Source: Ciona intestinalis (lineage: Eukaryota > Chordata > Ascidiacea > Phlebobranchia > Cionidae). Taken from it: a DNA stretch of 64,000 nucleotides. The stretch spans positions 4,428,507 through 4,492,506 of the forward strand of contig NC_020166.2 of assembly GCF_000224145.3 (NCBI RefSeq), read 5' to 3'. The first letter of the stretch is position 1. Every line of letters starts with the position of its first letter. Below are positions 46,825 to 59,389 of this stretch, one piece after another. Position numbers and translations under genes: made by a program. The notes below the pieces were generated by a model that did no database searches, was not told the DNA's origin, and worked only from the letters and a program-made list of their open reading frames with translations.

Positions 46825-47765
46825 TGTTACTCAAATCTTTTCTTTATTCTTTGATACATGGTTTAAATTCAAGAGAAACACGTGGAATTTGTTTGAAAAA
46901 AATAAACATGTTGTAAATTTTAGCTTTTGAACTGAAGGTGAATGTTTTTTCATTCTCAGTGAAAAGCTGAACATTTAACATGTTTTATCAAATGTAATTT
47001 CAATATTTCAATCAAATACATGAATTTTAAATCATTTTACATGAAATCTTCTTGGTTCAAAGTATGTTTTTGTAAAAATTATAAAGTTTCATTGCAGAAA
47101 CACACCTAACTACTTCAATTATATGGCAGCTACAAGTTTCTGTTTCCTTAAAGATAATGTTTGGATGTATTTATTGCTCATTACACTGTTCGAAAGCTGC
47201 CAAAAGCTACACAATGTTATACCTACTATGTGTGTTCTTTAAAATGTAAATTCCAGTTGCTTCACTCCCTACATTGTCTTCCGTGATTTGTATTTTGTGT
47301 AATAAATGATAAAAAAATTTAGGAAATTTGTTTGTTTGTTAATGTTGATTAATAATTGTCATCAATCTCAAAACAACGCTGAATTGATTGGAATGTTTCT
47401 ATACATTTAATGAAAATTATATATGGATTCTGAACAAAAGCTGATTTATGTCCCTGGCATTGTTGATGAAAACAAAGGAATCACAGATAGTTGGCTGACG
47501 AATGTATATTTATATACTTCAACATGATCAATGGTGGACAAGGCAGCATGATAAAACATAAGACTTGATATTAATACATTGAGAAGTAGTATACTTAGTA
47601 AAATAAAAATATCTTAAAACAATAAAGATCTTGAAACTTTTAAAACTAAAAACACACCATTCTGTAAACAAACTTTAAACGCTAGTTCTCTTAATACATC
47701 ATGCAAAGTAGGCAAACGCAATGATAAATCTCTTACTTAAAATTGCACTGCCTTTGTGGTATGTA
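46825..47765. other. Convergent 3' region between NAB and ETV
   Basis: About 0.94 kb between the stops of two convergent genes. It holds the NAB polyadenylation signal at 46901 and presumably the ETV 3' UTR. Otherwise AT-rich, with no recognisable repeat or exon. Confidence 0.55.
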
Positions 47766-50700
47766 CTAATCCACTGTTGGTTCACGAACTTGGCTGAAGG
47801 AGTTTGGAGGATAATTAGCAACATGTTTAGACGAGCTATGTGCTTGGTCATCAGGTGGGAAAGATGGAATGTTTGGAATGGATTTAGGAAAACTTCCATC
47901 AGTTATTTCTTCAACTTTGAAACGGTTATGCTGATCTAAAGACCTTATGAATTGTGGGTTTCTCTGGATTGCTTGGGCATAACTCTGTTGTGAAAAATTG
48001 TAAGGGCTGTGATAATATATGGGGTTGGGGTAGCATGGTTCATGATGATGAAAGGGTGGCATATAAGTATGACGTGGCTGCCCAAGATGCAGCATGTGAC
48101 AATGTGGAAAGCAGCGGTCTGGTGCTAAAGATCCTGCCATTGAAAACAAAGCTTCTGGTTCACAAACAAACTTGTACACATATCTTTCTCCAGCAACCTG
48201 TGAACAATAACCACATTAGATTAACAATAACACTTATTGATTAAAAATAACAAAAAACAGATGCTCCGCCATTACAGATTTAAAACATGTCTTTTACCTT
48301 CTGCATAATTCCTTTCTCGTAATAATATCTTAATGAGCGGCTCAGCTTATCGTAATTCATAGCAGGGCGGTTTTTCTGCACACCCCATCTTCTAGCAACC
48401 TAAACAAATGTTAGAAAGATATAATGTTTAAAATGAGAGCACAAACACAATATTATTATCTGGAATACAACTATGAGATTATAACTTATAAATTCTTTAA
48501 ATTATTTCCCCTTTTAAGCAATATTCTAATAGTGTAGCATAAAAGTAAATGGCTGTTTGAACAGTTGTATATCAGACCTATAAGTTACTCTTTTCACATA
48601 CAGTATATTTTTTCATCTATTCCAGAAATTCTTTTGTAAGAAAATTCATGTCTTTATCTAATTTCTACCTTCAAATTCACACATTACCTCTTCTGGTTCA
48701 ACCAACTTAAATTCCAACCCCCGTCCAGTCCATGCAATAACTTGCTGATTATTCGAAGGATCTTCAAGAAGAGAAACCAAAAACTGCCAAAGTTGTAAAC
48801 TTCCTCGTCTTCCATATGTTATAGGATCTCTGGGATAATAAAACATATATTGTAGTCGTGGTATTCTGAGCTTAAGTTGCTGTTGTTAAAATATTAATAC
48901 TTACCTAATTTCATTTGAAATATTTACAACATCATGGTCAGGTACACATGCTTCGTCAAAAAATACTTCTTGCTTAACTTTGTTGAGATGAGGATTACAA
49001 ATTTGCCCGGGTTCAGCATTAGTTGTGGGATGTGGTGACGGTGGTATGCAAGAGTTAACACTGAACCGTCGGTAACTACTGGCTTGGTGTGCTTTGTTTC
49101 CATTATTCCAGGTTTGTGTTTCTGGGTTCTAATATAAAAGCAGCTTTAATATTAATACAATTAATGTATTATAATATTTGAATGAACGTAACTTGCTTTA
49201 TCCTCGCGTGGCCTGAAACAGCAGCCAATATAACACAGGTGTTCTGTTTTCAATACGTTATGCCAGCTTACAAGTAACTTATGTAACTTTGTGGATGATT
49301 GTTTTTGTGGACAACCCATAAGTGACCACTGTCCGAGCCTTGGACCCGTAACCTCTTGATTAAAGACTGCCCCCCCCCCACTATGCTACAGCCCTGGACA
49401 TTTAAAAAAAGTCCTGTAATATGTATGTCAGATTATAAAACTTTTTTTTAGGCATAACAATTTAGGGTTTCACATTTCTTGGCAGAGTATTTTAACAATT
49501 TCACTACAGTCATTTTAGTTTTAACAAGATATAGGTGTGCATTTTATACTTACTCCAACTAACGAAGAAGATGGGTGTTTGTCCCGTTGTGAAACTTCCA
49601 GAGAAAAACCATCTAAAGTATATAAGAAATTGTCATTGATTTTATTTTGCTGTACAAAATCATTTTTGTTTTGATTAACCTTAAAAAATGCAAATTTAAC
49701 TTTATTCTGAGATATGGTCCTCTTAGTAGCTACATTACCTTCTTCATTTGGTTCAACTTTTATGTTTGATGTACCAGCAATGTGTGTTAAAGAGCAAGGT
49801 TGAACAACTGTCTGCATTTATAAAATAAATACAATAAATAACACTACATCACGTATTAGTAATACAGATTTATATGAAGTATATAATTATGTTATGTTAT
49901 CTATAAAACGGTAATCCATTAGCTGGTGACCAGACAATTGTTTGGTCTAAAATTATTCCTTTAGGTATGACTGATAACCGCTATCTAACTTTTTTAAATG
50001 GGGCGTTCATGTCGAAAATTAACTTTGAAAATGTGCGAAAACATACTACACTATAATTTCACACGAGTCGTCATGAATTAAACAAAGATTAGATTATTAC
50101 GTCAGAGAATGCGCATTGCGTTTGATTTTTACGTTACGGGTTATGTAAGACTTTAGCGGTTAGGAGTTGGGGCTTTTGGAAAGGGGTTAGAGATATCTCT
50201 AGTTGGCCGGGGTTAGGGTTAAGGCGTCAGGATTTTCACTGGCATAAAAACAGTAAGAAAACAAGATGGAAACGTGCATTAACATAGGGAAAAAGAATGT
50301 TTTCGCGCAATTCAAAGTCAGCTTTCGACACGAACGCCAAAATTTGATAGGAAAAAATGATAGGCGGTGGAAGGTCTCCCAGGTGGTACGCAGCACCTTA
50401 CGATCGCAAATAATCTTTTAGTGATTGCTGTAAAGCCGTAATCGATTATTTAATTCACCTAAATTGCGTAGACCGTGAAATTTGATGCTATATTCCCTAC
50501 TACAGTGGTTTTCAACCTTTTTAAAATCGAGACGTTGCTTTACACGCGCACAAAGTATTTTTGCAGACCTATATACTTCACTTACGCGCATACGTGAAAA
50601 GGCAAATATCCAACCTGTTTTCAAGCATCTGCACTCTGCAGGCTAAATCATTAAGGGGACAAGCTATTATACGCAAACAATCGACGTGTGAATTGCTATT

Positions 50701-53700
50701 ATGTCATAATTAAGTACCAGGTCAAACAATCGTTGTTATAATGCAATAGTGAATCTCTACTATTTCGTAATAGGCATGCTGCTTGGCTGAAAAAACATCT
50801 TAAATATACAGCAGTGCTACTTCTGGGACACATTTACGCTGTTTATTATAGCCTGTTACCCTGTTTAATTGGCTTACTGGGGTTTGCCTCATTGCGAAGT
50901 AAAAGTTATATTTTATTTAAACATGTTGCTAATTATCCTCCAAACTCCTTCCCACCGAAAAATATGTATGCGTGCGGTTTCTAATTTTACTATTTAAAAT
51001 CCGTTCACGAGCTTTCAGTTTAGTATGTAGGTGGTACGAGAACACTGCATGAACCAAAGAGTGGTACGCGAGTGAGTAAAATTTGGGGAAACTGAACTAA
51101 AGGATTACTCTGTAAAATTATATCAACTTTGATATTTAAAGATCTGTGTCGGTTTTATTCAGATATGACCATGCAGGTTGCCGTTAAATTATGAGTCGTA
51201 CCTTCTGATTTGGGACATGTTGTGTGTCAATATCTTTTTTCAACGAAACAGGGGCTGAATTTTGCCGAACTAGAGCCTGTTGGTTGCCAACGTGATCTGA
51301 CGATTGGTTCACCATCGTTCTACTTTTTCGGTCCAGAGAAGCAGAACGGACAAGATATTGTTGTGGGACAATGCTTTGTGATTGATGCTTGCAACTGTTA
51401 AAGCATTCTGACGTTGGACGCATTCTAAGGAAATAATGGGTGTAATTCAAAATCGTTGTTTTCGAAGTTGGAATTTTTTCGTAGCGAGGTGTCTAAATTG
51501 AACAGTGAACGACATTGTTTGTTTTCAATGTAGTACTTATACTATTTTAACTGTACAGGTTGCGATCTTGTGTAGCACATGTTGATTTATAGGGATTCCT
51601 TGTCTGACGTTTCAGGCCGACCGCGAAAACCAAGCCAAACAAAACCAATGAAGCATGAAAAGTAATTGAAAACTTCCGATATGACGTAGACGACTGCTGT
51701 GCTATTTATCATTGCGCGAACGTTGGCTTAAGCAATCGGCATACGGTATTTGTTTTGAATAAAATGCAACAATAATTTAGGAAAAAAGTATAGTAACTGC
51801 GTAAATATCATTGTTAATATTTAAAGTGACGGATCAAACGTCCGGATAGTAATTGATGCAGATTAAATCAGAATTACCTTGTTCCAATTTTACTGTACAT
51901 AGACGAAGCAGAAACAATTTCTTGCTCCAGGTATCGCTTTGGAAAAGAATCTGTGTGAAAATCAATAATGAACAATTACTTTCATACCAGGAATTTTTGC
52001 ACTATAAAATAGTGAACGACGTAATGAACAAAACAGGAAAGGAAACGCGAAGACAGTTTCCCACAGTAAACATGGAACAAAATGACGAAACTAGTAGTTA
52101 CTGTTATTGTTGTTTGGTATTTATTGCTCGTTAATTATGATACCACAACGTGGTTAGATTGTCGACTAAAATATTCGCTATCAAATTGTGAAAGTTTCAG
52201 AAAAACACAAGTGCGACAAATTCACAGTTTTTAAATCTCTTTTTTGACTTTTTTCGATACAGAAAAAAAATTAGGTATATTTTTTTAGAATTTCCAAGGA
52301 TTAAGACAATCGTTGCTCACCTTCTGGTTTGCGCGGCGGGGCTCCTGGTGCCGGCGACCGAAATTGGAACTCTGGCGGACCTTCAGCAAAGGAAGACGCA
52401 TTGCCGAGTTTATGACGAAATTGTTGGTTCATCGTGTCATCGGGAGGATTTGTGGGCAGAATTTTTTCAAGATTTTCGGGACAACTTGACATTCGAAGTC
52501 GACTGTCACCCGGGTAGACAGTATGGTTATTGTCAATGTTCGTTAACGAATTGTGACGCCCTTGGTTAGGGTAGTTAAAACGTTGATAAGTGTTATATGA
52601 GTTGTAACTAATTGCTGGGTAGTGGCTCAATGGTGGAGGTTCTGTTTTTTCGTCTATATGCGGTGCACGAAAGTCTTGCGTGGAAGCTTCAGTGTGAAGT
52701 ATTGGTTGTCTATGTTGTGTTGTTGTATCACCATTGCCACATGCGACGTAGTTTGGATCATTAACGATGTTATATGGCTTGCCCAATGGATGTTTGGTGT
52801 AATGATTTAGTTTGCCATACCCTGTAGCAAAGGTTGAGGCTGCTGTTTCGTTTCCCTTTCGACTGTAAAATCCATCAATAACGCTCGTTTCTCGACTAGT
52901 TTGGTCATCACGTTCACACCAATTGGTAGAAATGATGGATTGATCATATTGTGTCTGTGAAGTATCAAAGCGTGAGTTCCATTCAACATTATTAGGCAGA
53001 GACGAAACAGATCTTGAGTCGATACTTTGTACGACGGAGGCCGGCGGTTCAATGCTTTGTCTATTATTGCTACCTTGTACGAAACAACTTGGGAAATCCC
53101 CACTAAATTCACTCAAGGAAGGTTGAATGTCATCTAACTCGGGAGTGATGAGTTGTCGGTCATCGTCGTCGGTGTACCCGGATGTATGTCGGAGTCCCCA
53201 ACCACCCTCCGAAGATTGGATAGCCGCCGACGGAGAGGAAAAATCCGGAACAAAAACAGAGTCAACGGGAGCTGTTGGATGGTTGAGCTCTGGTACCTTA
53301 GATTCTCTGCTACTCGAGTTTTCCAAAGGAACCACTGGAAATAAAATATTTTAGTATAATTGTTGTATCTATTTGGGCGATAATTTTAATCGCAATGAGG
53401 CAAACCCCAGTAATCCCTATTATTCACGCATTTCATGTTCCGATTTTGATTACTGCTAAGAGGTTCGAAATTACGGTTAATCCCAATATTTCGGGTTGAC
53501 ATAACACATAACCGTCTTAACAATGCTTCAAATCTATAATCACCCCAACATGCTTGCAATAATTGATAACTGTACGGCGAATTGTAAAAATATTGCGCCA
53601 AATGATAATGTGTGTAGTTTGTAAGACTGAACTGTATCAAATCTTTTACCTACAGTGTATTGTATGAAAAATTTATATTGTTAGTAGGCTACATCAATTG

Positions 53701-55759
53701 ATAAATATTGTATCCTACAAATGCATATTAACTTTTAATTACAGAAAATAGATAATAAATTAATAACTATTAATAAAAGTATGTATTTTTGCACAAAATG
53801 GTATCGCTACACTATATTTCGCACAAGCCACTTCTCATAAATTATCTCGAAGTGCAGGTGACTGAATTTCAAGTATATTTTTTGTATATTTTCTTGTAAT
53901 TTAAATCTCATTAGCGATCAACGAGCTGTAATGCCGTTGACGACGGGAGACTCATTCATAAAAAGTAGCAGATAATGTATGCTGTGTACCTCTCTCTGGG
54001 CGTGAATGAACGTTTCTTTGCTGTGACGAAACGAACCCATGTGTTCTTTCGAGTATTACAGCAAATAGGAGTTAAAAATTAACTAAAACAGACAAGTGAG
54101 TAATTTATCAGACGGGGTGGAAATGCGCAGTATGTTCTATGCTCTTTAAATGCTGCAAAAATCGGATGAGCAAACCACCGTTTTTGATTGGTTGGTCAAA
54201 ATTGTTTGAGCGTATCCGGTTGCTGTCAATCTTGCTACACTCACAACGGTCCGTAGCGCATTCACATCGATTGAAGTAAATTTTATTGATTTGGTTGAAT
54301 AGTTTTAATTTTCTGGATTTAAAGCAAAATATCATAAAGTCTAGTTTAGCATATTTAGTTTTTATTAAATTTTTACGTTAAAATCACAAAATATATATCA
54401 AGAAATTTGGCACTCAATAACATCACGTAATTTCTTGTAATTGGCTGTGAATATATATGTGACTCTCTAAATCGCTTATGGGCATTTTGCCAACCATATG
54501 ACAGTTCTGTCTGTTGACGGCAGGAAATTGAAGCGTAGCTACAAATAATCAAATCGCCTCGAGGCGTGAACTGATGTGACGTATTTTAAATTAAAGATAA
54601 TATTCGGTTGGAACTTATTCACTTTCAATGACTTTTACCCATACAAATGCATTCGAGCATGTAGTTATGCGAGTAAATATAACAAATTTCTGATAAAAAG
54701 GCTACGATTAGTGAATAATACGATATATATGTGCAGTATTTCCCTTTCGTACGATAAAGCGGAAACGACCCTTTTGACCCCGGCGTTTGGAAACTATGAC
54801 GTAATGTGCAGATATTGAGTTCTAAATAACAGCGTTTGAGAAAAATGATGTTTCGACTTGCAACTTGTAATTTTGGTTTGCGCGTTATCGGTAAAATAAG
54901 GGATTCTCAATTAACATGCAACGAAATAGCTGGTCTCTCTAGCTGAACTGCTAGAGCCACAAGATTTTCGTTACGAATTTACAAAACCGGTTATTAAGAA
55001 CTGTTTGCTAGCTGTAATTTTACCGTTTGTAATCGAAACGTGTTATCACTGCCGTGGTAAATTCCTCGGACAACTGTTCCACCACGCAATTAAAGAGCAA
55101 AATATGTTACTTACGATTTTCCACTTCCGGTACGAACTGATCGTCATTTTTACTACTGGATCCTAAAAAATAACAAACAAGTTATAAGAATGGAAGTGTC
55201 GTAGGTGTAGCTATAAAGTTTGTATAAACCAAAGCTTACCGTCTCCAAACCAGGATTCGTTCAAGAGATGTAAATCCGTCAGCAACAAGTCTGTATATAA
55301 AAAATAATATTAATTCGTATATACAGTAGTTAATTATTAAAATCGGTGGCACTTATTGTTGTTGCACGTATTGCAATCAACGCGTTATTTTAAATGCGTT
55401 CCAGGTTAATCAACTTACTGCAGCGTTAACAATACTATTTGTATAATGACATCATAATTAGATATTTCCGACTGGGGCAACCAGCTGGCTACGTCATAAT
55501 TGAACTGGAATGCAACCTCTCACCGCATATAGGCGCTAATATGAATGCGGTCTGGGATTTAATTTAAGAGGGGAGGTGTGGAAACAGAGTGAGCCAATTT
55601 GCATTGCAACTCAAACAGATTCATATAAAAACGTATTTTTACTACTTTTCACATTTAAAAGCTAAACATAATATGTATATATCCACCATCAGCGAATGAA
55701 AGATCCTCTTCTGTTGACTTCTGGTTATTGGACGGCTGTTCATTCCCCCCCGGATCCAT
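47766..55759 (-). CDS. ETV1/4/5: ETS transcription factor of the PEA3 subfamily (ETV1/4/5), 11 exons
   Basis: Exons in transcript order: 55759-55687, 55290-55240, 55162-55115, 53334-52321, 51950-51878, 51424-51202, 49811-49554, 49128-48905, 48829-48688, 48399-48298 and 48197-47766. All are in phase; 879 residues, against ~480-510 for vertebrate ETV1/4/5. PEA3 factors bind GGAA sites and act downstream of FGF/ERK signalling. Residues ~25-55 match the N-terminal acidic activation domain ([24 protein letters not shown]). IKVEPNEE and VKQEVFFDE are sumoylation-type motifs seen in the subfamily. The ETS domain, ~658-752, has [60 protein letters not shown] and [15 protein letters not shown]. The extra length is mostly exon 4 (1,014 bases, Ser/Asn/Pro-rich). 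The weakest joint is the exon 1 donor (GTGGAT). An ATG at 49817 could start a shorter form. Family assignment is firm. Confidence 0.92.
49177..49398 (-). mobile_element. tRNA-derived SINE in ETV intron 7
   Basis: The inverted copy has the tail side (GAATGAACGTAACTTGCTTT, ATCCTCGCGTGGCC), then ATGCCAGCTTACAAGTAACT and a promoter end running ACCCGTAACCTCTTG... to CTATGCTACAGCCCTGG, which is the complement of the box B and box A region. It lies between the exons at 49128 and 49554, in the same direction as the gene. Confidence 0.75.
53690..53880. repeat. Fragment shared with the 36716-38176 element, in ETV intron 3
   Basis: Stretches such as GATAAATATTGTATCC, AATTACAGAAAATAGAT and CACTTCTCATAAATTATC match 37150-37345 in the same order with moderate divergence. 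This is a degraded piece of the extra segment of that long-class element. Confidence 0.6.
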
Positions 55760-56999
55760 TCTTAGTTTATCCTGTCAAATTCAAACGAGTACTCAATGCA
55801 AAATAAGCATGTGTTTAGTTATTGAAAAAGGTGGAACCAATGTCCCCACCAGGTAGAATAAACGAAAACAAACTAACATGCCTTTTACCTGTGCTATTTT
55901 GTGGTGAGGAACTTGCTGATCGCACATTATTTACAGTTCCAGATCATTTTAACCATACGACTTTACAAAACATCGCGTGCTAATAAATAGTAGCCCTTAA
56001 AGTTTGTTTACCCTTTGTAAAGTACATGTGCGTGTTCTGGCGCGCGCACGCGTGTGTGTACGAGGCAGAAGGTAACCTAAAAAAACAGCATTTTTTATTT
56101 AGCTATAGTGTGCATATTACTAATAGTGATATTAGCATTATATTTTATATTATTTGATTTTTTTACAACCCAACTGTTAGCTCATTCAATTTTTTAAAAA
56201 CTGCAAACACAGCTTCTCTATTTTTACCACCAAAGTGTTTTGTGTGTGGAGATTGATAAGTAGGTCGGTCCTGCTAATTTGCTCTTGCCCCATTCAGGAC
56301 CGTGCTTTATTTGATTATTATACTGACAACTTAACATTATTACGTTTTATATTCATTATGACAAAGTGTACGCATCTAGCAAGGTGAAATTACCTAAACA
56401 CGATGCACACAGTTTATACTTAGTGGACCAAAACATAATTTGCTTGTAACTATTCTAGTCTAGGATCGTACGGCGGCACGTTGCTTCTGATTTATGCTAT
56501 CTAAATACCTTACTTTTACACCAAATTGTAATGCAGAGAATATACTGATGCATCATTAACGTAAAATACATAGTAATACAATTAAGCTGGTAGAACACAC
56601 TATACACTGTAATAGTCAATTACATAGCATATCAGTATAAGTTCTCTGTAGAACTCGCCTGGAGTTGTGCACGAATTCGTGGTTCGTTTTGTGAATGAAC
56701 AGCCATTGTTACGCTTCGATTCAGATGAGTTCTCTCGCATTGACGTCATAACAAGCGTTCTCTCTTTGCATTTCTTTCTTTCCTCTTTCTCCTCTCTTTT
56801 ATTAGTTTACATGTTGACTTTGCGAGACATTGTCAGTCGTAACAAAACGCTCGTGATATCGCTCAGTAAATACAACTGTTCTTAAATATGAAAAAAAAAA
56901 CAGTTTGTTTTTTATTGGTCATTAATTACAAAAATTATATGTATGTGAGCATGGCCTATACTTAATACATTGAGTAAGCCATTATGTAAAGTACATCAA

Positions 57000-57420
57000 A
57001 ACTTACGAGTTATTTGATATTGTGCTTTTTGTACCTTCACCATCCTTTCATCTCTAACCTTTCAAAAAACTGCAAAACTACAAATCGGGGCATAATGGGT
57101 CGCAAAATTGAAGAAATTTATCTTAATTTAATATTATTCTACAACGTGTGTTTACAGCACAAACTTTATATATACAAGTGCATTTTGGTATTACTGTGCT
57201 TTTTGCAACTATATTTTAAGCCAAATTGACAACTGCCTATTTTTCCATGTATATGTTTCAGCTTTTTGACAATTTTTTTGCCATTCAAAAAATGTTGTAG
57301 TGGTTCAACACTGTTGGGCCGTGAGAATACTGTCTAATAGAACTGTAACCCTCGTATATTATTAAACAGGTACACGTAAAAGGAGATTAAAACAAATTGT
57401 CCCGAGTTGCAACGTGTTCA
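57000..57420. mobile_element. Distant relative of family A long-class element
   Basis: Order and content follow the interior of the 26785-27756 copy: a stretch ending ATTCTACAACGTG, a stretch with CCAAATTGACAACTGCCTAT, then a terminal part with TATTATTAAACAGG and AGGAGATTAAAACAAATTGT in place of the TGATTATCATTAAATGGG and AAAATTAAAAAAG parts. Divergence is high and no clean ends are visible. The homology is judged by eye. Confidence 0.4.
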
Positions 57421-58577
57421 AACATACCTCTCTGTGTTTGGCACCATTTCAAGAACTAATGGTAATTCTACTTTGTCTGACTTAAGTTTTATATTTTTAG
57501 GATGATACGTTGACTCTAGAACCAAGGGCGCATAGGCAGCCTTAAATTTTGGTCGAGGCCAAATGTTTTATGGTTGTATTTTGGGTTTGAAACACCTCAT
57601 TACAACACAAAACATGTAAAGGCAAAAGACGTTCTGAATAGCATTTATTTTTTACAATTACGCTGCGTGAAACACACGTGGATCCATTGCATCATAATAG
57701 CGATTGTTTGACCAGGCAATTAATTAAAGAGCGTAAACACACCCCACGTCACCTTCGTTTTTTATGGTAAATTCAGAAAGCGACNNNNNNNNNNNNNNNN
57801 NNNNNNNNNNNNNNNNNNNNNNNNNNNNNNNNNNATATACAAGTGCATTTTGGTATTACTGTGCTTTTTGCAACTATATTTTAAGCCAAATTGACAACTG
57901 CCTATTTTTCCATGTATATGTTTCAGCTTTTTGACAATTTTTTTGCCATTCAAAAAATGTTGTAGTGGTTCAACACTGTTGGGCCGTGAGAATACTGTCT
58001 AATAGAACTGTAACCCTCGTATATTATTAAACAGGTACACGTAAAAGGAGATTAAAACAAATTGTCCCGAGTTGCAACGTGTTCAAACATACCTCTCTGT
58101 GTTTGGCACCATTTCAAGAACTAATGGTAATTCTACTTTGTCTGACTTAAGTTTCATATGAGTTTTAGGATGATACGTTGACTCTAGAACCAAGGGCGCA
58201 TAGGCAGCCTTAAATTTTGGTCGAGGCCAAATGTTTTATGGTTGTATTTTGGGTTTGAAACTCCTCATTACAACACAAAACATGTAAAGCCAAAAGACGT
58301 TCTGAATAGCATTTATTTTTACAATTACGCCGCGTGAAAACAACGATCTACAACTGCATTCAAAACTCCACTCGTCGCTTACCACCAGCCATTTTTGTCA
58401 CAAAATTTGAGGTTTGTTTTTCTTAGCTAGCAGGTAGAATGTTTTATTACGAAATAGTATGAACTCACACGTGGATCCATTGCATCATAATAGCGATTGT
58501 TTGACCAGGCAATTAATTAAAGAGCGTAAACACACCCCACGTCACCTTCGTTTTTTTTGGTAAATTCAGAAAGCGAC
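57170..58577. repeat. Block duplicated around a 50-N gap
   Basis: 57170-57784 is repeated at 57835-58577. The second copy is longer by about 115 bases (near 58340-58460), a stretch missing from the first copy. Scattered single differences also occur. The gap lies exactly between them. Two haplotypes differing by an indel fit this best. Confidence 0.85.
57785..57834. other. Assembly gap (50 N)
   Basis: Exactly 50 Ns with near-identical sequence on both sides. Confidence 0.99.
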
Positions 58578-58915
58578 CGTTTTATTGATTCCAAAAATAC
58601 TTTGCTTAATAAAATTGGTCCCGTATAGGCGGAGATATTCGTCCTCAAACAGTGATCTCTAGCGCTATCCTTTTTTACTACCAGCTTCGTGATTCTGACG
58701 CAGGAACGTACAAGTCACGTGATGATTCATTCATAAAAGCGGAATTTGCGTTTTAACAACCACTTAGTTAGAGCAATGGTAGCAGCGATAAGTCGTGAAC
58801 CGGTACCCCCTCTATTTGGCTCGACCATTTGCGCATGCACAGTAGCGTTGTGACGCATGTGTACTGGCATCTTGACACAAAAATATGCTCGGACCAAATA
58901 TGAAGAAAGTAAATA

Positions 58916-59280
58916 TAGTAGGGTGGGAGAAGATGAAACACTTCGTTAAACGAGACATTTTTAATTATCATTTTACGGGCCCCCAATAGTAATCATAAAA
59001 AAAATGTTACAAAAAACAAAACGTGAAATAGTAAAATGCTAACTTTGAATGCTCGCTGAATCATAGTAAAAAAATGAAATTTTGTAGTTTGCGAGTGTGG
59101 AAGATTAAATTAGTTTCATAAATTCATAAAACAAAACTTGAATATTTCGTACAGTTTGATTTTGTCTCATAAAACTATAATAGCATGAGGAAAATAGGCA
59201 CGGGTCCATAAATCTTACATGTCAAAGAAACTAGCACAGCCGGTTAATTTCGGTAGGTTACTAAAATCAATAGAAGAAAT
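58916..59280. mobile_element. Family A long-class element end, inverted copy
   Basis: It starts TAGTAGGGTGGGAGAAGATG and continues as the reverse complement of roughly the last 400-550 bases of the 26785 copy (recognisable: CAGTTTGATTTTGTCTCATA, AAGAAACTAGCACAGCC, CGGTAGGTTA). The other end is missing. Confidence 0.7.
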
Positions 59281-59389
59281 TTTTACTTTAATTTTACTAA
59301 TCCTGATTACTACATTAAAGGAATTAAAACATTGAATTATTAACAAAATAAAGAAACAGTTATAAAAAACAAACGGATAAGTAAAAAAA

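Noticed and set aside
51853-52134. 93-residue plus-strand frame
   Set aside because: It is antisense to ETV exon 5 (51950-51878) and shows no family resemblance.
53386-53640. 84-residue minus-strand frame in ETV intron 3
   Set aside because: Considered as an extra ETV exon, but the flanking exons already join in phase without it and it has no similarity to the PEA3 family.
58390-58400. Minus-strand ATGGCTGGTG/GTAAGC, resembling the first exon of histone H2A.Z (MAGG...)
   Set aside because: No downstream exon with any H2A.Z sequence was found on the minus strand between 55,760 and 58,380; the match is only about ten bases.
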